Shown: positions 12,988 through 26,300, numbered from the stretch's first letter. The stretch: DNA of 64,000 nt from Rhytidiadelphus loreus (GCA_947034895.1 OX344763.1:63321093-63385092); one strand, 5' to 3'. Notes: generated from the sequence alone by a model not told the origin. Translations and numbers: made by a program.

Positions 12988-13080
12988 AAATATAAAGTAA
13001 TGATATTCACGTCCAAAGAAATATAAAGTAATGATATTCACGTCCAAAGAAATATAAAGTAATGATATTCACGTCCAAAG
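12988..13080. repeat. 31-bp triplication inside one satellite monomer
   Basis: Three exact head-to-tail copies (12988-13018, 13019-13049, 13050-13080) of a unit starting AAATATAAAG and ending GTCCAAAG. The monomer is lengthened by 62 bp. The copies are identical, so the event is recent or has been homogenised. Confidence 0.95.
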
Positions 13081-15707
13081 AAAATGGATAACATATTCTA
13101 CAAGTTGCATTTATTCATAAACTCAAAAACATAAAAAACATACAACTGGGTGTCACCTGGAATGGCCTTGTACGTCCAACAAAATATTGGTGTAACAACC
13201 TTGCCCTGTATTTTTATGTCCAAAACAATATAAAGATATGAAATTCACGTACAAAGAATATGGATAACATGCTGTACAAGTTGCAATTATTCATAAACTC
13301 AAAAACCCAAAAACCATGCAATTCGTGGTCAACTTGCATGGCGCTATACGTAAAATCCAATATTGGGGCAACAAGCAGACCATGTATTTTAAAGTCTAAA
13401 AATATATAAAGTCATAAAATTCACGTACAAAGAAAATGTATAACATGCTGTTCAAGTTGCAATAATTCATAAATTCAAAAACTGAGGAAACATGTATGCA
13501 ATTGGTGGTCAGCTTGGATGGCCCTATATGTGAAACCACATATTGGGGCAACAACCTGGCCATGTATTTTAAAGTCTAAAAAAATATAAAGTCATGAAAT
13601 TCACGTACAACGAAAATGGATAACATGCTGTACAAGTTCAATTATTTATAAACTCAAAGACTGAGAAAACATGCATTGGTGGCCAAGTTGAATGGCCTTG
13701 TACGTGAAACCAAATATTGGGGCATCAACCTTGCCATGTACATTAAAGTCCAACAAAATATAAAGTCATAAAATTCATGAAATTCATGTACAAAGAAAAT
13801 GGAAAACATGTTGTACAAGTTGCAATTATTCATAAACTCAAAAACCGAGAAAACATGCAATTGGTGGTCAGCTTGAATGGCCTTGTACATGCAACAAAAT
13901 ATTGGTGCAACAACCTTGCCCTGTACTTTAATGTCCAAAGAAATATAAAGTAATGATATTCATGTCGAAAGAAAATGGGTAACATATTCTACAAGTTGCA
14001 ATTATTCATAAACTCAAAAACATAAAAAACATGCAACTAGGGGTCACCTGGAATGGCCTTGTACGTCCAACAAAATATTGGCGTAACAACCTTGCCTTGT
14101 ACTTTTATATTCAAAACAATATAAAGTTATGAAATTCATGTACAAAGAATATGGATAACATGCTCTACAAGTTGCAATTATTTATAAACTCATAAATTCA
14201 AAAACCATGCAACTCGTCGTCAGCTTGCATGGCGCTATACGTGAAACCCTATATAGGGGCAACAAGCAGGCCATGTATTTTAAAGTCTAAAAAAATATAA
14301 AGTCATGAAATTCACATATAACGAAAATGGATAACGTGCTGTACAAGTTGCAATTATTCATAAATTCAAAAACTAAGAAAACATGCAATTAGTGGTCAGC
14401 TTGCATAGCCCTGTACGTGAAACCAAATATTGGGGCAACAACCTGGCCATGTATTTTAAAGTCTAAAAATATATAAAGTCATGAAATTCACGTACAAAGA
14501 AAATGTATAACATACTGTTCAAATTGCAATTATTCATAAACTAAAGTACCTGAAAAAATATGCAATTGGTAGTCACCTTGAATGGCCTTGTACTTGCAAC
14601 AAAATATTGGCGCAACAACCTTGCCCTGTACTTTAATGTCCAAAGAAATATAAAGTAATGATATTCACGTGCAAAGAAAATGGGTAACATATTCTACAAG
14701 TTGCAATTATTTATAAACTCAAAAACACAAAAAACATGCAACTGGAGGTCACCTGGAATGGCCTTGTACGTCCAACAAAATATTGGCGTAACAACCTTGC
14801 CCTGTACTTTTATGTCAAAAATAATATAAAGTTATGAAATTCATGTACAAAGAAAATGGATAACATGTACAAGTTGCAATTTTTTATAAACTCATAAACT
14901 AAGAAAACATGCAATTGGTGGTCAGCTTGAATGGCCTTGTACGTGCAACCAAATACTGAGGAAACAACCTTGCCTTGTACATTAATGTCCAAACGAATAT
15001 AAAATGATGAAATTCATGTACAAAGAAAATGGATAACATGTTGTACAAGTTGCAATTATTCATAAACTCAAAAACCGAAAAAACATGCATTGGTGGTTAG
15101 CTTGAATGGCCTTGTACGTGAAACCATATATTGGGGCAACTACCTTGTCCTGTACTTTAATGTCCAAAAAAGTATAAAGTCATGAAATTCAAGTACAAAG
15201 AAAATGGATAACATATTGTACAAGTTGCAATTATTCATAAATTCAAAAATTGAGGAAACAAGAATTTGTGGTAACCTTGAACGGCCTTGTGCGTGAAACA
15301 AATTATCGGGCCAACAATCTTGCCATGTACTTTAATGTCCAAAAAAGTATAAAGTCATGAAATTCACGTCCAAATAAAATAGATAACATGCTGTACAAGT
15401 TGCAATTATTCATAAACGCAAAAACGCAAAAAACATGCACTTGGTGGTCAGCTTGAATGGCCTTGTACATGCAACCATATGTTGGGGCAACTACCTTGCC
15501 CTATACTTTAATGTCTAAAATAATATAAAGTCATGAAATTCACGTATAAAAAAATGGATAACATGTTGTACAAGTTGCAATTATTTGTAAACTGAAGTAC
15601 CTGAAAAAATATGTAATTGGTAGTCACCTTGAATGGCCTTGTATGTGCAACAAAATATTGGTGCAACAACCTTGCCCTGTACTTTAATGTCCAAAGAAAT
15701 ATAAGTA

Positions 15708-16767
15708 ATGATATTCACATACAAAGAAAATGGATAACATATTCTACAAGTTGCAATTATTCATAAACTCAAAAACATAGAAAACATGCAACTGGGGGTC
15801 ACTTGGAATGGCCTTGTACGTCCAACAAAATATTGGGGCAGCAACCTTGCCCTGTACTTTTATGTCCAAAACAATATAAAGTCATGAAATTTATGTACAA
15901 AGAAAATGGGTAACATGTTGTACAAGTTGCAATTATTCAAAAACTCAAAAAACATAGAAAACATGCAATTGGTGGTCACTTAGAATGGCCTTGTACGTCC
16001 AAAAAAAATATTGGCGTAACAACCTTACCCTGTACTTTAATGTCCAAAAAAATATTAAGTATTGATATTCACATACAAAGAAAATGAATAACATGTTGTA
16101 CAAGTTGCAATTATTCATAAATTCAAAAACATAGAAAACATGCAATTGGTGGTCAACTTGAATGGCCTTGTATGTGCAACAAAATATTGGTGCAACAACC
16201 TTGCCCTGTACTTCAATGTCCAAAAAAATATAAAGTCATGATATTCACATACAAAGAAAATGGATAACATATTCTACAAGTTGCAATTATTCATAAACTC
16301 AAAAACATAGAAAACATGCAACTGGGGGTCACTTGGAATGGCCTTGTACGTCCAACAAAATATTGGGGCAGCAACCTTGCCCTGTACTTTTATGTCCAAA
16401 ACAATATAAAGTCATGAAATTTATGTACAAAGAAAATGGGTAACATGTTGTACAAGTTGCAATTATTCAAAAACTCAAAAAACATAGAAAACATGCAATT
16501 GGTGGTCACTTAGAATGGCCTTGTACGTCCAAAAAAAATATTGGCGTAACAACCTTACCCTGTACTTTAATGTCCAAAAAAATATTAAGTATTGATATTC
16601 ACATACAAAGAAAATGAATAACATGTTGTACAAGTTGCAATTATTCATAAATTCAAAAACATAGAAAACATGCAATTGGTGGTCAACTTGAATGGCCTTG
16701 TATGTGCAACAAAATATTGGTGCAACAACCTTGCCCTGTACTTCAATGTCCAAAAAAATATAAAGTC
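15708..16767. repeat. Perfect tandem duplication of a 530-bp satellite trimer
   Basis: 15708-16237 and 16238-16767 are identical by direct line-by-line comparison, while neighbouring monomers differ from one another at many sites. 530 bp is three monomers, so this is a small higher-order repeat made by unequal exchange or replication slippage. Confidence 0.95.
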
Positions 16768-18954
16768 ATGAAATTCACGTACAAAGAAAATGGGTAACAT
16801 ATTGTACAAGTTGCAATTATTCATAAACTCAACAAACTCAATAAATATGCAATTGGTGGTCAACTTGAATGGCCTTGTACGTGCAACAAAATATTGGCGC
16901 AACAACCTTGCCCTGTACTTCAATGTCCAAAAAAATATAAAGTCATGAAATTCACGTACAAAGAAAATGGAAAACATGTTGTACAAGTTGCAATTATTCA
17001 TAAACTCAAAGACTGAGAAAACATGCAACTGGTGGTCAGCTTGAATGGCCATGTATGTTAAACCGAATTTTGGAGCAACAACCTTGCCTTGTACTTTAAA
17101 GTCCAAAAAAATACGAAATGATGGAATTCACGTATATAGAAAATGGATAACAGGCTGTACAAGTTACAATTATTCATAAAGTTAAATTTTTGTGGGAACA
17201 TGAATTTGTGGTCACCTTCAACGGCCTTGTGCGTGAAACAAATTATTGGGGCAACAATCTTGCCCTATACTTTAATGTCCAAAAAAATGTAAAGTCATGA
17301 AATTCACGTACAAAGAAAATGGATAACATGCGGTACAAGTTGCAATTATTCATAAATTCAAAAACTGTGAAGACATGCAATTGATGGTCAACTTGAATGG
17401 CCTTGTGCATGAAACAAATTATCGGGGCAACAACCTTGACCTGTACATTAAAGTCCAAAAAATTATAAAGTCATAAAAATTAACGTACAAAGAAAATGGA
17501 AAACATGTTGTACAAGTTGCAATTATTCATAAACTCAAAAACCGAGAAAACATGCAATTGGTGGTCAGCTTGAATGGCCTTGTATGTGAAACCAAATATT
17601 GGGGAAACAACCTTGCCTTGTACTTTAAAGTACAAAAAAATATAAAGTCATGAAATTCACTTGCAAAGAAAATGGATAACATACTGTACAAGTTGCAATT
17701 ATTCATAAATTCAAAAATTGAGGAAACAGAAATTTGTGCTCACCTTGAACGACCTTGTGCGTGAAACAAATTATCGGGGCAATAATTTTGTCTTGTACTT
17801 TAATGTCCAAAAAAGTATAAAGTCATGAAATTCACGTACAAAGAAAATGGATAACATGCTGTACAAGTTGCAATTATTCATAAACTCCAAAATCGGAAAA
17901 ATATGCAATTGGTGGTCAACTTGAATGGCCCTGTCCGTGAAACCAAATATAGGGGCAACAACCTTGCCTTGTACATTTAAGTCCAAAAAAATATAAAGTA
18001 ATGAAATTCACGTACAATAAAAATGGATAACATGCTGTTGAAGTTGCAATTATTCAGAAACTCAAAAATTCAGAAATAGGAATTGGTGGTCACCTTGAAT
18101 GGCCTTGTGCGTGACACAAATTATCGGGGCAACAATCTTGCCATGTATATTAAATTCCACAAAAATATAAAGTCATGAAATTCATGTACAACGAAAATGG
18201 ATAACATGTCGTACAAGTTGCAATTATTCGTAAACTTCCAAACCCAAAAAACATGCAAATGGTGGTCAGCTTGCATGGCTCTGTACGTGAAACCAAATAT
18301 TGGGGCGACAACCTTGCCCTGTACTTTAATGTCCAAAAGAATATAAATTCATGAAATTCACGTACAAAGAAAAAGAATAAAATGTTGTACAAGTTGCAAT
18401 TATTCATAAACTCAAAAACTAAGAAAACATGCAATTAGTGGTTAGCTTGAATGGTTTGCGCGTGAAACAAATTATCGGTGTAAAATTTTTGCCCTATGTA
18501 TAAAAGTCCACAACAAAACAAAGTCATGAAATTCACATACAACAAAAATGTATAACATGTTGTACAAGTTGCAATTATTCATAATTCAGAAACCCAAAAA
18601 ACATGCAATTGGTGGTCAGCTTGCATGGCCCTGTACGTGAAACCCAATATTGGGGCAACAACCTGGCCATGTATTTTAAAGTCTAAGAAAATATAAAGTC
18701 ATATATTCACGTACAAAGAAAATGAATAACATAGTTTTCAAGTTGCAATTATTCATAAACTCAAAAGCGCAAAAAACATGCAATTGATGGTCAGCTTGAA
18801 TGGCCTTGTGCGTGCAACAAATTATTGAGGCAACAAACTGACCTACTACTTTAATGTCCAAAAAAATATAAAGTCATGAAATTCACGTACAACGAAAATG
18901 GATAACATGCTGTACAAGTTGCAATTATTCATAAACTCAAAAACTGAGAAAACA

Positions 18955-18966
18955 TGCATTGGTGGT
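18955..18966. repeat. Left target-site duplication of the giant insertion
   Basis: TGCATTGGTGGT is the last satellite sequence before the 32.66-kb insert. The same 12 bp are the first satellite sequence after it (51626-51637). Confidence 0.75.
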
Positions 18967-18974
18967 TTGGGCTG

Positions 18975-19008
18975 CTAGCATGTGAGCCTGTGAGTATGAG
19001 CCTGTGAG
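18975..19008 (+). repeat. Left imperfect terminal inverted repeat of the giant insertion
   Basis: Begins CTAGCATGTGAGCC. Ungapped comparison with the reverse complement of 51586-51619 gives 22 matches in 34, with both copies starting CTAGC and sharing TGAGCCT. It starts 8 bp inside the 12-bp duplication. Its right part overlaps the 14-bp minisatellite. Confidence 0.4.
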
Positions 19009-19037
19009 TATGAGCCTGTGAGTATGAGCCTGTGAGC
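18984..19037. repeat. 14-bp minisatellite GAGCCTGTGAGTAT
   Basis: Three full units and most of a fourth, nearly identical, immediately inside the left end of the giant insertion. Subterminal tandem repeats are common at transposon ends. Confidence 0.9.
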
Positions 19038-20967
19038 CTTTCATTTTTTTGGAAAAGAAAAGTGTGAGGAACCTATGACCGTAGATTTATGGAATTTTGA
19101 TAATCCAAAAAAGTCAGCTCATTTATTCAAATTTACTTGTTTTTTGATAAGAGACTTCATTGCAATAAGTAAAAGTGGTCCATTTAGAATGAAATGACGT
19201 TATTAAAAATTAAAAAATAAAATAAATGACACTCCATATGTAGCCATAAAACACACAAATCCAATCATAATGGAAATCCATATATAGTAGTTCGACATAT
19301 GAGATATATCTATCTCATCAGTCTAAGTTGCAGTGGACTCAGTAGCTGAATCTTCATTGGTCGAGGATTCTAAAGTCTCTCTACCCTCAGATGCTGATCC
19401 ATCTATAAATTGTAACACATTGAGAGCATATGTATCTTTACTACGTTTTGGTTTATGACAACCAAAATCCGCAAAGGCTGATGCCATGTGCTCTGCATAG
19501 GGTGGAAGATCAAAACTCTTTTCTGGACTGTAGAAAAGACTTTGTTTGTTCAGTATCATATCTGATGATGTTAATCCTCGATGGCTGCAATTGGATATGA
19601 TAGAATGTTAGATTTGTAAAATACAAAGATGCAAATAAAAGAAAATACTAAAAGAAAATGCAAACTTACTTACTGAATTTTCCCCTTTGAGCAAATTTTC
19701 GAGGCATGTGAGCCCCAAATTCGTCACTTGGAACTCATTGTTTTCTTTTTTTTAGTTTATTACAAATTAAGGCATAAAGTAGTACAAAAAGCCCAAAAAA
19801 GAGTGTAGAACCAAAATAGGTATGTCACGTACCAGTATAGCATTTGGTCATAAATAGCCTTTTACCCATAGATTACCCATAAAACCCACTTGTATATAGG
19901 TTAGAACCCGTAATTAGTGGAAAACAATAGGGCTACTGGGAACTTACCCAAAATAGCCCAAAACCTAGTGCATGTGACCAGGATAGGCTAAATTAAGTCT
20001 TAGGAGAGTGGGGGAGGTCTCCACATAAATCTCCAAAGATAGGTTCTAGTTTCCCCATTCCACCGACGAAACATTAGGAATCCAATTTGTTAGCTTGCAG
20101 GTGTCGCTTGTCCCAGACAGGCCGCATGGAGGAATCCACAGCCGCCGGATGGTGTTCTCGGATCTGGAACATGTCGGGACATCCACGGCAAAACCCATTC
20201 GCCCAGATTCCCTCACATGTGAAAGATTCCCTGACTGCTGGTGATTCAACCGAAGTCAGTTTTCACCTCGCCACCAACTATGTGCCAGAATAGCCTAAGA
20301 TTTGGCACGTGGCTTGGGGGACTCCATGAGAGGTTCCCCAAAAAGTCTCGGTTTTTTCTGATCTCCAAAGGATCTTTTTCCGAGCAGTCAACCGCCAAAG
20401 GCCACGTTGGGAAATTCATAGAAAATACCCAGGCCGCGGTAAAATCTCACTAAAAATTAGACTAGCATCTTTTATGTTAATAACGCGCCCCAACAAAATT
20501 CATGGAGTTCCAATAGCGGGAAGTAGCCGAAACTGACAACATCCCCCCAATTAATATTTACGGCAGGATCTTTGCGGGGTTGACCGGCGTCCTGGGAGCG
20601 TACGAAGTCGGAACGAAGACATCAAGGAGCCTTTTCTTACTCCCTAGAGCCTCCCCAACAACCCTAGCTAGTTACCCAAGCCACAAGAGGTAAACCCCAA
20701 AAGTTAGGTTTTTACCCTTTTAATTGGCTCCAGTTGGCACTAGTTTCCGAGGGTTTTTTGGTGATAGAAATAGGGGGTAGGGGTCCCTTAGGCTAAAAAT
20801 GGAATTCTGAAGCCATTGGCGCAATCCATTTGCAATTCCGAGCTAAACTCCAAAAGTTAAAAACTAGGACCAACGTAAAATCCAAGATTAGGTGAAAATC
20901 TCAAAGTTGGATGAAAATCCGGATGGATGAGGTTACTCGTCGAGGGGGGGAGTGGGCCCTTGGAAAC

Positions 20968-20977
20968 CTATAAAAGG
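20968..20977 (+). promoter_or_regulatory. TATA-like box CTATAAAAGG
   Basis: A consensus plant TATA box followed by a pyrimidine-rich stretch (CTTCTCTCTCCC) about 20 bp downstream, where transcription would start. It lies in the GC-rich insert. No clear open frame follows it. Confidence 0.4.
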
Positions 20978-21405
20978 GGGCCCTTCTCTCTCCCAAAACA
21001 CCCCCAATACTTGTTTTGGGTCCGTGGGTCCAAGTTATCTTGGAATTTTTGGCGTTTAGGCCAAAAAACCTCTACGGTGTTTTTGGAGCACTTTTGGCTC
21101 TCGTTGTTTTTCTATTTGCAGCTTTTAAAGGTCCTTGGAGTCCTTCTTCTCGTACGTATGTACTTTGTGAGTTTTCTTTGGCTTTCTTTTGGTCCCATTT
21201 GAAGAGTCTTTGGTGAAGTTTATCTTGTGTCGTGCACTAACCCCAGAGTAACCCCCCACCGTACCTTGGCGATGCCGCTTTGGGGGGCCTTTGGTGCATA
21301 AGTCCTTTAACATTATCATCTTGCGTGTACGTGTGCCTTGGAAGTAAGTGCTAACCATAGTAACCCCCTTCTTTGTTGTTGACAAGTGGACCCACCCTTC
21401 GGGGG

Positions 21406-21560
21406 ACGGCGAAGCTTTGACCCTGTGACCCCTTAGTCCTAAAGAGTGTGTTAAAACGAGTCCTAGACGGCGGAGCTTTGAACCCCAATCCATTGCAAGT
21501 CCTAAAGTCGGTGTTAAAACCGATTCTACGGCGAAGCTTTGGACCCCGGTAGGTCTAAAT
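21406..21560. repeat. 61-bp tandem repeat with ACGGCGAAGCTTTGA
   Basis: ACGGCGRAGCTTTGR occurs at 21406, 21467 and 21528, 61 bp apart, each followed by similar GTCCTAAAG and GTTAAAAC stretches. A further isolated copy lies near 21691. A perfect hairpin TCCCAAGA-TCT-TCTTGGGA follows near 21574-21592. Confidence 0.75.
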
Positions 21561-21859
21561 TCCAAAGTTTAGTTCCCAAGATCTTCTTGGGAAAAATTAA
21601 AGTTTAGTTCCCAAGATACCCCTAGGTAGTAGAAACGCGGAAGAAACCCCCCGCCATGAGATAGATTGGTCAACATCCAAGTTCTTTCCCCCACGGCGAA
21701 GCTTTGACTTCAACACATCAAAATTAGTCTAGCCTCTTGGTTTACCTTGACCATAATCTGTAACGTCCGGTTTAGTTTTTAGTTAAGTGGGTTCCCATAC
21801 GGGAACCCGAGGTTAGGAAAGGAGTGTAAGGCCAGGGCCAGCCAACCAGGGCCAGCTAG

Positions 21860-22185
21860 GACCCCAGCAGCGGGCAACCCAGCCAGCCGGGCGACCAGCA
21901 GCGGGCGACCCAGCAGCGGGCAATCCAGACAGCGGGCGACCCAACAGCGGGCACCCAGCAGCGGGCTACGGGGGAGGGGGGCCAGGGCTTCGGGGAGATT
22001 GGGCAGGGCTTCGGGGAGATTGGCCCAGGGCTTTGGGGAGATTGGGCCAGGGCTTTGGGGAGATTGGGCCAGGGCTTTGGGGAAAGGGGGGGGGGGTCCA
22101 AGGGTTTCGGGGGGGGGGGAAGGGAAAGAGAAATCATAAGGGGGGGGCGAGGGGAAATCAAAACAAAACATACAAAAGGAGGGGG
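21860..22185. repeat. GC- and G-rich tandem repeats
   Basis: Left part: repeated CAGCAGCGGGC units of about 13-15 bp (21890-21970). Middle: four to five near-identical 21-22-bp units of the form GGGCTTTGGGGAGATTGGGC (21978-22085). Right part: uninterrupted G tracts of 7-10. The long Pro-rich frames on the minus strand are products of this composition. The G tracts could form quadruplexes. Confidence 0.8.
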
Positions 22186-22949
22186 GGGAAAAGAAAAAAA
22201 TACAAACTCCAAGCGGCGCCCTGCAAACCACATCCTCCACCTCTCAAACCAAACCTCATACAATGATGACAAAATTAGGAAGGGGGTAGTTATAGGAGAG
22301 GAAGGAGGGAGAGACGATAAATAGTGTTGCGTCATAGGATTAGGTAGGAAATCTCCAAAGCTTCTTGCCACCATTAGGAAAGAGATTAGGATGACACCAA
22401 AATGACGACGTAAGAGAATAGGTGACTCTTCCATTAGATTAGCGTCATATGGTGTAAGGCCTCATTTAAGGGGTTGGTAGGAATAGTGTTGAAGGAAAAG
22501 AAAAAGAGATAAGGAGAAAGGAAGGGCCCATTACGGGTCTTAGAGTGTACTCCTTCGCCAAAGACTAAGCCGTAGGCAGTTTACTACTTCAACCTACATG
22601 TCGACTATGGAATATGAGCACGCGGCCGGAGGTATGGAGGAAAAAGTCGCGCATGCCAACTTCGATCAGATGAGTCAGTAAATTAGCCCCCAGTGCTTTT
22701 TTTTTCCTTTTGATTTGTGCTAAATTCTGTTAAGAGGTGGTCAATGTCGATTAGCAATTAGGAATTAGACTACAAAACAAGGTAGAACAGGATAGGATAG
22801 GACTAGGGATTAGTAAACCGTTAGGGTCAAAATTCAACCAAGAAGTTAAAAATTAGATGAGGACAAAATAATCCAGTTAGGAGTTAAGGTTAAAATAGCC
22901 AATCAAAATTACCTTAAGTAATAACGACATAGGGTCAAAGGTAGAACGT

Positions 22950-23320
22950 AAAAAGATAGTCTAATTAGGAAAAAACTAAATTAGATTAGAGGATTAAATT
23001 AGAAAGATAAAGTAAATTAGATAAATTAAATTAGGAGACAAATTAGGAAAAAAGACAAATTAATTTAGAAAATTAGATTAGGAGATAAATTAGGAAAAAA
23101 GATAAATTAATTTAGAAGATTAAATTAGGAGATAAATTAGATAAATTAAATTAGGAAAAAAGATAAATTAATTTAGAAGATTAAATTAGGAGATAAATTA
23201 GATAGATTAAATTAGGAGATAAATTAGATAAATTAAATTAGGAAAAAAGATAAATCAATTTAGAGGATTAAATTAGGAGATAAATTAGATAAATTAAATT
23301 AGGGAAAAAGATAACTTAGA
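22950..23320. repeat. AT-rich tandem repeat of about 61 bp
   Basis: Reiterated GATTAAATTAGGAGATAAAT and AGGAAAAAAGATAAATTAAT blocks, several copies with small changes. It has no coding capacity. Confidence 0.75.
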
Positions 23321-26300
23321 TTAGGAAAAAAGCCCAATCAACTTAGGAAACCATAGAAGGGACTTAGGTAATCCCTCCTCAGTCTTAGGAAGGGTCAGTT
23401 AGCCTCAGATTCCCATAGATTAGAATAGATTCGGTAGTAGTTCGTATAGGCTGCCGTTAGGGGACGGTTAGCCCGAACTATTCCCTCGCCAATGGGGGCA
23501 ACCCCATTGTCACCTGCGGAAACTAGGAACTTAGTAAAGAAGATCCATTGCTTGGAAGGCACAATGGACCGACGCTTAGTCACCCGTTAGGTTAGAATTT
23601 AGTTAACCCCTAGAACCTGGTTGTGTCCGATTAATTACCAAGGGTGGGTAATTAAGCGCCCACAAGGCACCACTATCATTTCATCCGAATCATGTGTTTT
23701 TAGTGTTGGTGGTTTAGATGGGGCCTTCATCGAATCTGGAGTAGGCTTCCTCATGGGTTTGAGGAAAGCATTGAAAATGTCAATGTTCTCCTCCAAAGCT
23801 ACAATGTGGCGGCCTATTCCACAGCAAGCAGTAATTGATGCACCTGAAGTTAAGGTAATATAAAATATTAGTGAAATTTATGATTTTCAAAAAACCACAA
23901 AAAATGGACAATAATGAAATTGAATAATCACCTGCTGATGCGGTGCAATCGAGAACCAAATCTCCTTCAACGGTTGTAGCTTCAATGAGGAGTTGAAAAA
24001 ACCGAGGATCATTTTCACGTGCCCCCCGCCATGGTTTTCCATCATTCATTGCCATGTCATCCTCTTTGGTGTAGTTCATCAACATGTCATCTCGACAGAT
24101 GTCCACACCAGCACTCTTCATTAACGATGTGCGTTTGAAAGTGAAGTTGGACTTCCCTTTCTTGCCAAAGTCCTTGACGAGGAGGGTGATTCCAAACCTT
24201 TATGTTTGCAATTATGGAAACAAAATATACATTATAAACAAATGTAACATAACCATTAGAAAAAGACAGTTAGAACTTCAAGAGCCATGTTGGTTGAATT
24301 TACCGTAGAACTAGTGTCCAAAGCCAAAGTCAAGTGGAGACGATTCATGCCCCACCACTCCTTCTTCTTCACCATGCGGTAAGTTTCACACAATCCTGCA
24401 ATATCGCCCCTAACATCAGCGCTCCATGAATAAAATACAATCATGCATCCATGGTCTTATAGATGCATGAATGCAAATTTAAATGCCGCTTGAAGAGCCT
24501 CATTCTCCAAGTCAGCGTTCCAAGTCGGCACCTTTGTTGTTGGAGAAGACAGTCCCGGTATAGGCAAGTTCTCCGGGCAGTCAAAAAAGATTAGGTCCAC
24601 TCCAAGCCTAGCATTTGGTACTCCGTAAAACATGCGAGGCTTCCCCACCAACAACTGCAAGCACGCAATACTTTATCCAATCAATAAACCTTGCAAACAA
24701 TGTTCATGTTCTGAAATTCATGTATGACATTGAAATTTGGAATTCCTCCAGAATTTACCTTCTTCCAGAAGTCCATGACCTCTCTATACCAAGTTGGTGT
24801 CTCAGTCTCCATGTCTTCGACGAGGTCCTCAATTGAGATATTCATGATCAAGTCTTCACTCTTGTCCAACTCATCTTGCCAAGAACAATGACTTGTATCC
24901 TTTGAGTAATGACATCCTCCGTCAACTGCGTGAGTGCCTTCCTCTTGACTCCACTTTGAGCTCCACCTTCCATGTGAGAGGGTTGGTCCACTATCGATGA
25001 TGCTGGAACGATGGCACCACCGTCATCCTTCTTCTTGCCTTTGGCTAGGAGCTTTTCTTCTTGGTTTGGATTGTACATACAGTCCGCAGAACTACGGTCC
25101 AGCCAACTGAAAAGGAATGGAGGAAGATCGGTCCATCCAATTGCTCCTTTTGCCTCGAGTTCATGCTTGAAGTAACTGCAGCGAAAAACAGACACACATA
25201 TTTTAGAACATATTTATATTGGAGAAGCAAAGTACATGGCTTCTTGTGTTACCATGTTAGAGGTAGAGGCATTAGAAAAAGAAATATATAACCCAAATTC
25301 AGTAAGGGAATTGAAGCCATCAAATCCTCCAACTAAAAGACAAGTGATCAAATCTACTGAATTTGCATGTACTTGGCATGAAACAAGTACAAGAAACCTA
25401 CCAGAAAAGAACTCTTCGAACCGCTTGTTTGGATCCATCAAAATTCATGAAAGAGTCACTTTTCTTGAAATAGTTGGCTCCTCTAAGAACCGCCAAGAAT
25501 CCTTGATCCCAGATTTTCCTTCTCCATCCTTCTATGTAATCTGCCAGGAACTCAGGCTGCTGAGGAACTTTCATGTTGATGATGATATTGTCTTGCCTGA
25601 CCACGTCTTCAAAGTACTCCACAACTGCATCTTCAATCTGTGGAAACAAAAGGGCAATTAGAATTTCAGAGTTGCAGAGCCTAGTTCTAGAATTTTGATT
25701 ATTTAACAGTGAGGAATTGAATTACAAAAATTACTACATAGAAGGATGAAGAACACCACACAAATGAGCACTTACCCCAGCGTACCATATACATTTGTTC
25801 AAGAAAGGCCCGAACAACGTCTCAGATACAAGTTGTGGCGGAAACCTCCTAGCATCACGAGATGGCAATGAAGAGTTCTACCACTTGAGGAACTTGATCT
25901 TGTGAAATGGAGTTGTGTTGCAAGTGGCCACTAGTTGGAGTTTTTCCAGAGTCATCTCTGGAACCTCATTAGTGCTCCAATGCTTTTCCACCTATAGAAG
26001 ATGAAATTTGCACTTGCAATAAGAATTAAGACTTCAATATACAATAATACCTTCAAGTCAATTTCAAAACACATCACTTACTTCAGCTAGGAACTCAGGT
26101 CCGTGAGCGGGATTGGCCACGGTTACCAACTTGATCATTTTCACATACAACTTTGTATTCTTTACTTTGGCTCCAATTCTCATGGCATTTGCGACACCTT
26201 CATGACTCTTCTCTTCAAATGGAATGACCTCGTTGTACCTTCTCATTGCAGCATTTGCTGCTTGTGTGATCTCTTGCTGCGACAATCAAATGTTTCATGA

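Larger units (their letters stand above)
11010..18966. repeat. Satellite array, block 1 (about 175-bp monomers, about 44 copies)
   Basis: A head-to-tail satellite. Each monomer carries recognisable landmarks in order: ATATAAAGTCATGAAATTCA, GGATAACATG, TACAAGTTGCAATTATTCAT, AAAACATGCAATTGGTGGTC, TTGAATGGCCTTGTACGTG, CCAAATATTGGGGCAACAAC and CTTGCCCTGTACTTTAATGT. The landmark TTGCAATTATTCAT recurs every 173-177 bp. Monomers are diverged but always in the same orientation. The array contains a 205-bp stub of another element (11189-11393), a 31-bp triplication and a perfect 530-bp duplication. It stops abruptly at 18966 inside a monomer and resumes at the matching position near 51626. Reading frames on the minus strand run through one to three monomers, but they shift frame at most boundaries because the period is not a multiple of three. 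Confidence 0.95.
19755..23655. mobile_element. GC-rich insert splitting the methylase-like gene
   Basis: Between the exon ending about 23655 and the exon at about 19755-19670 lies 3.9 kb of very different character: GC-rich, with tandem repeats, a TATA-like box and no protein family I recognise. The composition shift and the position inside a gene suggest an inserted element. I could not find matching direct repeats or inverted ends, so boundaries are approximate to tens of bases. A short inverted repeat (TTAATTACC / GGTAATTAA) lies near the right edge at about 23631-23655. I see no long terminal repeat pair. Confidence 0.4.

Noticed and set aside
11010..18966. Many minus-strand frames encoding similar peptides (EFMNNCNLYNMLSIFFVREFHDF type)
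   Set aside because: They are translations of the 175-bp satellite. The period is not a multiple of three, frames shift at monomer junctions, and stops are irregular.
21779..22434. Pro-rich minus-strand frames of 153 and 192 codons
   Set aside because: Generated by G-rich tandem repeats. No conserved sequence outside the low-complexity part.
19755..23655. Helitron, because of a hairpin near the right edge
   Set aside because: The hairpin is not followed by CTRR, the left edge lacks a TC start, and no Rep/helicase is present.
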